Positions 1-5,827 of a stretch of 5,827 nucleotides of DNA are shown here, one piece after another. A program made the translations under genes and the position numbers. Each line of letters starts with the position of its first letter. Positions within the stretch are counted from its first letter, which is position 1. Under the pieces are notes generated by a model, which saw only the letters and a program-made list of their open reading frames with translations, ran no database searches and was not told the DNA's origin. The stretch is from Acetobacteraceae bacterium (lineage in GTDB: Bacteria > Pseudomonadota > Alphaproteobacteria > Acetobacterales > Acetobacteraceae): contig JADYYZ010000143.1 in the NCBI GenBank assembly GCA_020853405.1, forward strand, positions 1 to 5,827. Direction: 5' to 3'.

Positions 1-650
1 CGCTCGATTATCCGGCGCTCGGCTCGGCGGTGCAGGGCGCGATCCGCTTCAACAACCTGGTCGGCTTCGCGCTGGTCGGGCCGCTCCATGGCGCCGAGGG
101 GCTGGCGCTGGCCGGCGTCGTCGTCGGTGTCATGGTGCCGTTGATCAACCTGATCTGCGTCGCGGTGTTCGTGCTGGGCGGGCGCAGTTTCTCGCTGGTC
201 GCGTTCCTGGGCCAGCTCGGCAGGAACCCGCTGCTGGTCTCGTGCCTGGCGGGGTTCGCGCTCAATCTTTCCGGGCTTGGCCTGCCGGTCGGCATCGGCC
301 CCGCGCTGCGCGCGCTGGGGCAGGGCGCGGTGGCGCTGGGGCTGATGGTGGTCGGTGCCGCGCTGACGGTCGAGGCGCTGTCGGCGCGGCTTCTGCTGCA
401 GGCCGCGGTCGGCGCGATCAAGCTGGTCGCCGTGCCGGGCATGGTCTGGCTGCTGGGGCCGCCGCTCGGCCTGTCCGGCCTGCCGCTCGGCGTCGCGGTG
501 CTGTTCATGGCGCTGCCGACGGCGTCGTCCTCGTACATCATGGCGCGTCAGATGGGGGGTGACGCGCCGCTGATGGCCGCCATCACCACCAGCCAGCACC
601 TGGCCGCGGTGGCGACACTGCCGCTGGTGATCGCGCTGTCGGCGCGCTGA
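1..650 (+). CDS. AEC (auxin efflux carrier) family transporter, C-terminal part
   Basis: The gene enters from the left edge; the first complete codon is at position 3, giving 215 visible residues and a TGA stop at 648-650. The AEC family comprises inner-membrane secondary carriers of about 300-320 residues for small organic anions or for export of metabolites; the substrate cannot be read from sequence. Visible family hallmarks are QGAIRFNN (residues 11-18 of the visible part), a hydrophobic helix ending VPLINLICV (45-53), NPLLVSCLAGFALN (75-88), a GLMVVGAAL helix (113-121) and the C-terminal signature ALPTASSSYIMARQMGGD (170-187), followed by a last hydrophobic segment (about 199-213). About six hydrophobic segments are visible, matching the second half of the usual ten-helix fold, so roughly the first third is missing. 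It converges on the minus-strand rid gene with a 12-base gap and is probably unrelated to that operon. Family assignment is firm; substrate is unknown. Confidence 0.93.
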   Translation, partial: LDYPALGSAVQGAIRFNNLVGFALVGPLHGAEGLALAGVVVGVMVPLINLICVAVFVLGGRSFSLVAFLGQLGRNPLLVSCLAGFALNLSGLGLPVGIGPALRALGQGAVALGLMVVGAALTVEALSARLLLQAAVGAIKLVAVPGMVWLLGPPLGLSGLPLGVAVLFMALPTASSSYIMARQMGGDAPLMAAITTSQHLAAVATLPLVIALSAR

Positions 651-655
651 GCGCC
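641..655 (+). terminator. Weak short hairpin at the convergent gene ends
   Basis: GGCGC (641-645) and GCGCC (651-655) form a perfect 5-bp stem around a 5-base loop that contains the TGA of the transporter gene. No T-run follows on either strand, so it is not a convincing intrinsic terminator. It is the only candidate at this tail-to-tail junction; termination here may be Rho-dependent or occur inside the opposing gene. Confidence 0.15.
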
Positions 656-662
656 CGATCGT

Positions 663-1055
663 TCAGGCAGCCACCGCGGCGGTGCACTCGACCTCGATCT
701 TGTAGGCGGGTGCGGCAAGCCCGGCGACGATCAGCAACGTGCTGGCCGGCACCGCATCGCCCAGTGCCGCCTGGCGCTTTTCGCGCATCAGCGGGATCAG
801 CGCCGGGTCGGTCAGGAAGACGTTGATCTTCACGATGTCCCGCGGGCCGGCGCCAAGCCCCTTCAGCACCGCGACCAGGTTGGCGAAGGCCTGCGCGATC
901 TGCCCGGCGGGGTCCTCGACGACGTTGCCGTCCATGCCGACGCCGACCTGGCCGGAAACCGCGATCAGTTTCATCCCCGGCGGCACTTCCGCCGCCATAT
1001 GGTAGCGGCCGACCGGCTTCGGTGCGCCTTCGGGGTTGCTGAAGCGGATGGGCAT
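663..1055 (-). CDS. Rid (YjgF/YER057c/UK114) family protein lacking the catalytic arginine
   Basis: This 130-residue protein has the length and fold signature of the Rid family, small cytosolic homotrimers with active sites between subunits. Visible hallmarks are P-x-GRYHMA near residues 14-21, AVSGQVGVGMDGNVV (32-46), QIAQAFANL (52-60), the block DIVKINVFLTD (73-83), PASTLLIV (103-110) and KIEVECTA (119-126). Archetypal RidA hydrolyses 2-aminoacrylate-type imines using an arginine in a VARLP-like motif (Arg105 in the enteric protein). Here the matching position is Gly112 in VAGLAAP, so classical imine deaminase activity is not expected. Known family work reports that this arginine is kept in RidA and Rid1-3 but not in Rid4-7. 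It is the last gene of the minus-strand block, 28 bases after the putative lipoprotein gene. The ATG start is backed by a good ribosome site. The family is firm; the function is open, so no gene symbol is given. Confidence 0.93.
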   Translation of the reverse strand: MPIRFSNPEGAPKPVGRYHMAAEVPPGMKLIAVSGQVGVGMDGNVVEDPAGQIAQAFANLVAVLKGLGAGPRDIVKINVFLTDPALIPLMREKRQAALGDAVPASTLLIVAGLAAPAYKIEVECTAAVAA

Positions 1056-1062
1056 GGGTCTC

Positions 1063-1068
1063 TCTCCT
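1063..1068 (-). promoter_or_regulatory. Ribosome binding site of the rid gene
   Basis: On the minus strand AGGAGA lies 7 bases before the ATG at 1055-1053. It is the strongest Shine-Dalgarno match in the minus-strand block and fixes the rid start. It suggests this gene is translated independently rather than by coupling to the gene before it. Confidence 0.7.
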
Positions 1069-1083
1069 GCTTTCGGTGCCGGG

Positions 1084-1779
1084 TCAGCGGCGCGGCGGCG
1101 TCAGCGGTTCCTGCTGCACCGGCTCGGGGCTGGCGCGGCGGTCGTTGGACAGCACGTCGCGCAGCGACCGGCGAAGCTGGAACTCGATCTCGACATTCAT
1201 GGCATCGGCGAGATCGTGCGCGATCGCCTGCACCACGGCGGCACGCGCCGCCGCACTCGCATTCTCCAGCACCTCGCGCGAGCGGCGGACTTCCGCCTCG
1301 GCGAAGCCGGCCGGGCGGGCGTCGGCGCCGATGATGTCGATGCGCATCGCCATGATGCCTTCGTAGCGGGTATCGACCTCGGCGGTGAACATGCTGCCCT
1401 GCGTCGGCACCCGTGTCGCGACCACCTCGGCCTTCTGCAGCACGACGATGGCGCGGCCGGCGGTGCCGTCGGCACGCAGGCGGTCGCGCGCGATCGCGCG
1501 CAGATAGTCGGCCGGCGTCACCGCGACGCGGCTGCCGGCATCGTTCGGCGCCGGCATGCCGAGCCGGTCGTCGATCAGCACCTCGGCGACATCGAGCCGA
1601 AGCGGCGTGAGGAAAGCGAAGTCGGGCGCCGGCGGCGGCGATGGCGGCTTCTGGTCGTCGCTCGCGCAGGCTGCCGCCAGTGCGGCTGCCAGTGCGGCTG
1701 CCAGGGCGGCCGCCATGGGTCGGGCCAGCGGCAGCAGGGCGGCAAGCGGGCGGCGGCGAAGTGTGGAGTTGGGCGGCAA
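1084..1779 (-). CDS. Putative outer-membrane lipoprotein of unknown function
   Basis: I do not recognise a named family. The start proposed here is a TTG at 1779-1777, giving 231 residues. It yields a complete lipoprotein signal: basic RRR (8-10), a hydrophobic Leu/Ala stretch and LAAAC with the lipidated Cys at 38, then Ala39 rather than Asp, which favours outer-membrane sorting. The only later ATG (1716-1714) gives 210 residues but no basic n-region. Reading the frame further up to an ATG at 1911 would run into hslO, so that start is unlikely. The mature protein has a Pro-rich linker (45-52), the segment FLTPLRLDVAEVLIDDRLG (56-74), a mixed alpha/beta middle and a helical Arg/Ala-rich end (about 160-213), finishing in a polar tail. 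It lies 77 bases after hslO and 28 before the rid gene. Strand and frame are well supported by the long open frame and signal sequence; the exact start is uncertain and the function unknown. Confidence 0.75.
   Translation of the reverse strand: MPPNSTLRRRPLAALLPLARPMAAALAAALAAALAAACASDDQKPPSPPPAPDFAFLTPLRLDVAEVLIDDRLGMPAPNDAGSRVAVTPADYLRAIARDRLRADGTAGRAIVVLQKAEVVATRVPTQGSMFTAEVDTRYEGIMAMRIDIIGADARPAGFAEAEVRRSREVLENASAAARAAVVQAIAHDLADAMNVEIEFQLRRSLRDVLSNDRRASPEPVQQEPLTPPRR
1676..1711 (-). repeat. Three 12-bp tandem repeats in the lipoprotein signal sequence
   Basis: The + strand shows gccagtgcggct twice in perfect tandem (1676-1687 and 1688-1699), then a diverged copy (1700-1711). On the coding strand each unit adds four residues, giving the Ala-Ala-Ala-Leu pattern of the hydrophobic core just before the lipobox. 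Copy-number changes would keep the frame while lengthening or shortening the signal peptide. Confidence 0.85.
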
Positions 1780-1817
1780 GCGGTGCGTTCCCGGCAAGCG
1801 TTCGATGGTTGCCTCGC

Positions 1818-1846
1818 ACGATAGCCGCGCCCGCCCGCGTCGCCAA
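1818..1846 (-). promoter_or_regulatory. Possible sigma70-type promoter for the lipoprotein gene
   Basis: On the minus strand TTGGCG (1846-1841) is separated by exactly 17 bases from TATCGT (1823-1818). Each hexamer matches the consensus at four of six positions. It would place a transcription start about 30 bases before the TTG codon. It overlaps the inverted repeat listed next, so either reading may be fortuitous. Confidence 0.3.
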
Positions 1847-1856
1847 AACCGGGCGG
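1831..1856 (-). other. GC-rich inverted repeat directly after the hslO stop
   Basis: CCGCCCG (1831-1837) and CGGGCGG (1850-1856) are perfectly complementary 7-base arms around a 12-base loop, starting one base past the hslO stop codon. In RNA it would form a stable stem-loop in the hslO-lipoprotein gap. There is no U-run after it on the minus strand, so a standard intrinsic terminator is not supported; partial termination or 3'-end protection is possible. Confidence 0.35.
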
Positions 1857-2881
1857 TCAGGCGTTGAAGGCGTCGCGCGGGAAATGAAACGCGTGGTTGC
1901 AGAACTCGCACGTCATGGTGATCCGGCCTGCCCCCGTGGCGGCATCGGGTGCTGCCATGTGGTCGAGGTCGTCGGCGCTGAAGCCGGCCAGGATCGCCGC
2001 CAGTCTGGCCCGCGTGCAGCGGCAGCCATAGGACAGCGCGCGCGGTGCGGCGAACGCAGGCGCGAGGTCGAAGAACAGCCGATGCAGCAATGTCCGCGGC
2101 GGCAGCGACCCGTCCAGCATCTCCGCCTCGGTCAGGGTCGAGGCGAACGCAACCGCTTCGCGCCAGGCATCCTCGGCGGTTTCGGCGCCGGGCGCGTCGG
2201 CGCCGCCGGAGATCGCCACCCGTTCCAGGATCAGCGCCCCCGCCCGCCAGCCTTCCGGGCGGACCCGGGCGAAGGTGCGCACCGCCGTCTCGGTCTGTTC
2301 GGAGGTGCGGAAATAGGTGTGGGTGATCTCGGCAAGCGTCGCCCCCTCCAGCGGCACGATGCCCTGGTAGCGGTCGGACTCCGCGCCGCCGCCTTCCGGC
2401 GCGGTCTCGCAGCTGAACGCGAGGTAGCCCGCGCCAAGGAGCCGCGTCGCCGAGGGTTCGGCGCCGAGAAGCGCGAGTTTCGCCTCGTCGAAGCGGGCAT
2501 AGCCGCGGAGCGCCCCGTCGTCGGTGCAGTCGGCGAGCAGCATCGGCAGCGCGCCGTCGCCGCGTGCCTGCAGGCTGAAACTGCCCCGGTATTTCAGCGC
2601 CGCGGCAAGCCCCGCGGTCAGCGCCAGCGCCTCGCCGAGGATCGCGTTGACCTGCGGCGGGTTGTCGGCGTGGCGGCCCAGGATCGCCTGCGCCAGCGGG
2701 CCGAGCCGCACCAGCCGCCCGCGCGCCGGGGCACCACGCAGCCAGAACGGCTGCACCGCATCATCGACCGTGAGGTCGGGCACCGGTGGGCGCTCGGGTG
2801 GGTACTCTCGGGTGTGCTCTGGCGGGCGCTCGGGCCCGCACGCCCCGGGGGCGGCCCCGACCGGGATGTCGGGGCGGCAGG

Positions 2882-2885
<4 letters not shown>
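1857..2885 (-). CDS. hslO: Hsp33 redox-regulated molecular chaperone
   Basis: This 342-residue protein is cytosolic Hsp33, a holdase that stays inactive while four cysteines bind zinc and becomes active when oxidants such as peroxide or hypochlorous acid form disulfides. All four cysteines are present: CRC (Cys288, Cys290) and CEFC (Cys326, Cys329), with the usual linker of about 35 residues. The N-terminal domain is typical: DDAVQPFWL (41-49), RGRLVRLGPLAQAIL (55-69), LGEALALTAGLAAALKYRGSFSLQARGDGAL (83-113) and DGALRGYARFD (123-133). The first 35 or so residues are Pro/Glu/Arg-rich and not typical. The chosen ATG (2885-2883) overlaps the argF stop as ATGA, implying translational coupling. 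A GTG at 2783-2781 would give a more usual 308-residue protein but has a weak ribosome site. The order argD-argF-hslO recurs in alphaproteobacteria. Identity is firm; the start is moderately sure. Confidence 0.95.
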
Positions 2886-3903
<1,018 letters not shown>

Positions 3904-3907
<4 letters not shown>

Positions 3908-5106
3908 CCGGCCGCGACCTTGGCGGCGGGCATGGCCAGCCGGCGAAGCGCGCGGTCGAGGCGGTCGAGCGCCTCGTCGGCTTCGCGTTCGGTGATGATC
4001 AGCGGCGGCGCCAGGCGCAGCACGTTCTGGCCGGCCGCGACCGTCAGCAGACCCTGGCCCACCGCCTCGGCCTGGGCATCGGTATTGGCGATGCCGTCGG
4101 CGAGCTTGACGCCCAGCAGCAGGCCGGCGCCGCGCACGTCCTCGACCAGCCCGGGGTGGCGCTGCTTCAGCCCCAGCAGGCCGCGCCAGAGATGGCGGCC
4201 GACGCGATCGACCGACTCCAGGAAGCCGGGGGCGAGCATCACGTCGAGCACGGCGTTGCCGGCGGCGCAGGCAAGCGGGCTGCCGCCATAGGTGGTGCCG
4301 TGGGTGCCCGGCTTCAGGTGCCTGGCCACGTGCTCCTTCGCCAGGATCGCGCCCAGCGGAAAGCCGCCGCCGATGCCCTTGGCGGCGCTGATCACGTCGG
4401 GTTCGATGCCGGCCCGCTGGTGCGCCCAGAGCTTGCCCGACCGGCCCATGCCGCACTGCACCTCGTCGAGCGCCAGCAGGATGCCGAACTCGTCGCAGGC
4501 GGCGCGCACGCCGCGCAGGAAGTCGAGGCTGGCCGGGCGCACGCCGCCCTCGCCCTGCACCGGTTCCAGCAGCACGCCGGCGGTGTGCGGGCCGATCGCG
4601 TCGCGCAGCGCGTTCAGGTTGCCGAACGGGATCTGGTCGAACCCCTCGACCTTCGGGCCGAAGCCGGCCAGGTACTTCTCGTTGCCGGTGGCCGCCAGCA
4701 TCGCCAGCGTGCGGCCGTGGAAGGCGCCCTCGAAGGTGATCATCCGGAACTTTTCGGGCCGGCCGGTCTCGGCCATCGCCTTGCGCACCGCCTTGACCAT
4801 GCCTTCGTTGGCCTCGGCGCCCGAGTTGCAGAAGAACACGCTGTCGGCGAACGACGCCGCGACATGGCGCTCGGCCAGGCGCTCGGCCTGTGGCACGCGA
4901 TAGAGGTTCGAGACATGCATCACCTTCGCCGCCTGGTCGGCGATCGTGGCCACCAAATGCGGGTGCGCGTGGCCGAGCGAGGTGGTGGCGATGCCGGAAC
5001 CGAAATCGAGGTAACGTCGCTGATCGGCCGTCCACAGCCAGGCGCCCTCTCCCGCCTCGAAGGCGAGGTCGGCGCGGTTGTAGGTTGGCATCAGCGCGGT
5101 GATCAC
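3904..5106 (-). CDS. argD: Acetylornithine aminotransferase
   Basis: The 400-residue PLP enzyme of class III aminotransferase type converts N-acetylglutamate semialdehyde and glutamate to N-acetylornithine and 2-oxoglutarate; many homologues also act on succinyl-diaminopimelate. Visible features are FCNSGAEANEGMVKAVRK (92-109) binding the PLP phosphate, ITFEGAFHGRT (123-133), LLEPVQGEGG (179-188), LDEVQCGMGRSG (213-224) with Asp214 contacting the pyridine nitrogen, the Schiff-base lysine Lys243 in SAAKGIGGGFPLGA, and HGTTYGGSPLACAAGNAV (269-286). Length is normal. I chose GTG at 5106-5104 because GAGG lies 8 bases before it; the next ATG (5091-5089) has no ribosome site. It is the first gene of the minus-strand operon and diverges from msrB. 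A strong inverted repeat lies in its leader. Identity is very sure. ArgD rather than a related omega-aminotransferase is favoured by sequence style and the argF partner. Confidence 0.96.
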
Positions 5107-5114
5107 AGGGGAAA

Positions 5115-5118
5115 CCTC
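5115..5118 (-). promoter_or_regulatory. Ribosome binding site that decides the argD GTG start
   Basis: GAGG on the minus strand is 8 bases from the GTG at 5106. No comparable site precedes the ATG five codons further in, so the GTG start is preferred. Confidence 0.55.
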
Positions 5119-5129
5119 AGCTCCATGGC

Positions 5130-5154
5130 CTTTCCCGGCGAAATGCCGGGAAAG
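5130..5154 (-). promoter_or_regulatory. Perfect 10-bp inverted repeat in the argD leader (operator or hairpin)
   Basis: The arms CTTTCCCGGC (5130-5139) and GCCGGGAAAG (5145-5154) are perfectly complementary around the 5-base loop gaaat. Pairing can continue with TGGCC (5126-5130) and GGCCA (5156-5160) if a small bulge is allowed. It starts 24 bases before the argD GTG, within the likely 5' leader. Neither side has a T-run, so it is not an intrinsic terminator. A dimeric repressor site near the transcription start, or a leader stem-loop affecting translation, are the two simple readings. Confidence 0.6.
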
Positions 5155-5159
5155 CGGCC

Positions 5160-5189
5160 AGCATGGCGGGAAGCCAGCGCAAAGGTCAA
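5160..5189 (-). promoter_or_regulatory. Possible argD-argF-hslO promoter
   Basis: On the minus strand TTGACC (5189-5184) is followed after 18 bases by CATGCT (5165-5160). The -35 match is good (five of six), the -10 is poor (three of six), as often seen in GC-rich alphaproteobacteria. The start point would fall about at the upstream edge of the 5130-5154 inverted repeat, placing that repeat at roughly +1 to +25. Confidence 0.35.
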
Positions 5190-5267
5190 CGAACGGCACG
5201 GGATGGCGCGATGAATGGCCGGGTTGCGTCCGCCGCTGGAGGTGCCGGCGGCGGCGGGCACATCGGC

Positions 5268-5292
5268 GCTTGCGGGGCCTGACATCGCAAGC
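5268..5292. promoter_or_regulatory. Dyad GCTTGCG-N11-CGCAAGC upstream of msrB
   Basis: Arms at 5268-5274 and 5286-5292 are perfectly complementary and separated by 11 bases, so the centre-to-centre distance is 18. The proposed msrB -35 hexamer sits inside the spacer. That geometry suits a dimeric regulator, but the arms are short for such GC-rich DNA and chance is possible. Confidence 0.35.
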
Positions 5293-5307
5293 ACGCGACA
5301 CCATCTT
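5279..5307 (+). promoter_or_regulatory. Possible msrB promoter
   Basis: CTGACA (5279-5284, five of six to the -35 consensus) is followed after 17 bases by CATCTT (5302-5307, three of six to the -10). The start point would be about 25 bases before the msrB ATG. It is supported only by motif match and position. Confidence 0.3.
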
Positions 5308-5329
5308 GGAAGCCGGCACCGCCGCCCGC

Positions 5330-5334
5330 AGGAG
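5330..5334 (+). promoter_or_regulatory. Ribosome binding site of msrB
   Basis: AGGAG ends 5 bases before the ATG at 5340-5342, supporting that start. Confidence 0.65.
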
Positions 5335-5339
5335 CTCCC

Positions 5340-5827
5340 ATGGCCAGCACCGGTCCCGAGGCTGACAGCCCCGGCTTTCCGCTCACCCTGTCCGACCAGG
5401 AATGGCAGGACCGCCTCAGCGCCGAAGCCTATCGCGTGCTGCGTCGCCACGGCACCGAGCGTGCCGGCTCGAGCCAGCTCAACGGCGAGGCGCGCGAAGG
5501 CAGGTTCCTGTGTGCCGGGTGCGGCGCGCCGCTGTTCGAGAGCGGCACCAAGTTCGAAAGCCACTGCGGCTGGCCCTCGTTCTTCCGCCCGCTCGACGGC
5601 GCGGTCGCCACCAGCACCGACCGCAGCCATTTCATGGTCCGCACCGAGGTGCATTGCGCCCGTTGCGGCGGCCACCTGGGCCACGTCTTCGCCGACGGGC
5701 CGGCGCCCACCGGCCAGCGCTTCTGCATGAACGGCGTGGCGCTGAGTTTCGTGCCGAAGGGCGAGGCGCAAGGCGGCGCCAGCGACGGCGCCAGCGGGGG
5801 CGCCAGCAAGGGCGCCAGCAAGGGCGC
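5340..5827 (+). CDS. msrB: Peptide-methionine (R)-S-oxide reductase, 3' end cut by the window
   Basis: MsrB reduces the R epimer of methionine sulfoxide in damaged proteins, using thioredoxin to recycle. The visible 162 residues include the whole domain: FPLTLSDQEWQDRLSAEAYRVLRRHGTERAGS (13-44), zinc CxxC pairs at Cys58/Cys61 and Cys106/Cys109, HCGWPSFF (75-82) with Cys76 as likely resolving cysteine, RCGGHLGHVF-type core (108-117), and RFCMNGVALSFVP (127-139) with Cys129 as catalytic cysteine. No signal peptide is seen, so it is cytosolic. The domain ends near residue 140, where most family members stop; here the frame stays open into a repeat of Gly-Ala-Ser-X and leaves the window, so the tail is longer than usual and could be a linker to another domain. 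It diverges from argD. Identity is very sure; what follows the tail cannot be seen. Confidence 0.96.
   Translation, partial: MASTGPEADSPGFPLTLSDQEWQDRLSAEAYRVLRRHGTERAGSSQLNGEAREGRFLCAGCGAPLFESGTKFESHCGWPSFFRPLDGAVATSTDRSHFMVRTEVHCARCGGHLGHVFADGPAPTGQRFCMNGVALSFVPKGEAQGGASDGASGGASKGASKG
5775..5827 (+). repeat. 12-bp tandem repeats encoding a Gly-Ala-Ser-X tail
   Basis: Units begin at 5775, 5787, 5799, 5811 and 5823 (cut by the window). Each starts ggcgccagc, followed by gac, ggg, aag and aag. They are in frame with msrB and encode GASD, GASG, GASK, GASK. The last two complete units are identical, suggesting recent duplication. The total number of copies is unknown because the array runs off the edge. 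Confidence 0.9.

Noticed and set aside
672..684. Palindrome caccgcggcggtg as a terminator for the convergent genes
   Set aside because: It lies inside the rid coding end, leaves almost no loop and is not followed by a T-run.
3908..5035. Upstream extension of the argF frame through argD
   Set aside because: This part reads argD in the wrong frame and is Arg-rich nonsense; the ATG overlapping the argD stop is the sensible argF start.
5242..5261. GTGCC-N10-GGCAC inverted repeat in the argD-msrB gap
   Set aside because: Only 5-bp arms in a GGC-rich tract; expected by chance and not placed near a promoter or start.
5107..5319. N-terminal extension of ArgD to an upstream ATG
   Set aside because: It would add about 71 Arg-rich residues with no family match, run over the inverted repeat and leave the good GAGG-GTG start unused.
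5107..5339. Small protein or RNA gene in the divergent gap
   Set aside because: No tRNA-like fold, no short frame with both ribosome site and sensible protein; the stretch is best read as regulatory DNA for argD and msrB.
5103..5771. 222-codon minus-strand frame opposite msrB
   Set aside because: It is the antisense of msrB, whose zinc and catalytic cysteines are unmistakable.
5775..5827. CRISPR array
   Set aside because: The 12-bp units are directly adjacent without spacers and are in frame with msrB, so it is a coding tandem repeat.

Overview
The window is very G+C rich, with G or C in most third codon positions. It looks like an ordinary chromosomal segment of an alphaproteobacterium. 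The closest fit I can suggest is Rhodospirillales/Acetobacteraceae, based on base composition, protein style and the argD-argF-hslO gene order. That placement is inference. I see no tRNA, rRNA, CRISPR array, insertion sequence, phage gene or attachment site. No gene-free stretch exceeds 300 bases; the longest is the 233-base divergent region 5107-5339.

Layout. At the left edge, on the + strand, is the C-terminal part of an AEC (auxin efflux carrier) family transporter, ending at 650. It converges, with a 12-base gap, on a minus-strand block that reads right to left: argD (acetylornithine aminotransferase, 5106-3904), argF (ornithine carbamoyltransferase, 3907-2882), hslO (Hsp33 redox chaperone, 2885-1857), an unnamed putative lipoprotein (about 1779-1084) and a Rid-family protein (1055-663). 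argD/argF and argF/hslO each overlap by the four bases ATGA, so the first three genes are probably one translationally coupled unit. The lipoprotein and rid genes follow after 77 and 28 bases and may be read-through members of the operon; a weak internal promoter can be proposed before the lipoprotein gene. At the right edge, divergent from argD, is msrB (methionine-R-sulfoxide reductase). It runs off the window inside a tandem 12-bp repeat that encodes a Gly-Ala-Ser-X tail.

How the genes fit together. ArgD and ArgF supply two successive steps of arginine synthesis (N-acetylornithine formation, then ornithine + carbamoyl phosphate to citrulline). Hsp33 and MsrB belong to oxidative protein-damage control. 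Rid proteins are linked to metabolite damage around PLP enzymes and carbamoyl phosphate. The Rid protein here lacks the catalytic arginine of true RidA, so its job is open.

The observations most worth a second look are a perfect 10-bp inverted repeat in the argD leader, a second dyad flanking the proposed msrB -35 element, the Arg-less Rid protein downstream of argF, low-complexity extensions on both sides of the argF/hslO overlap, and two separate 12-bp in-frame tandem repeats. I do not see clear evidence of a wholly new biological system.
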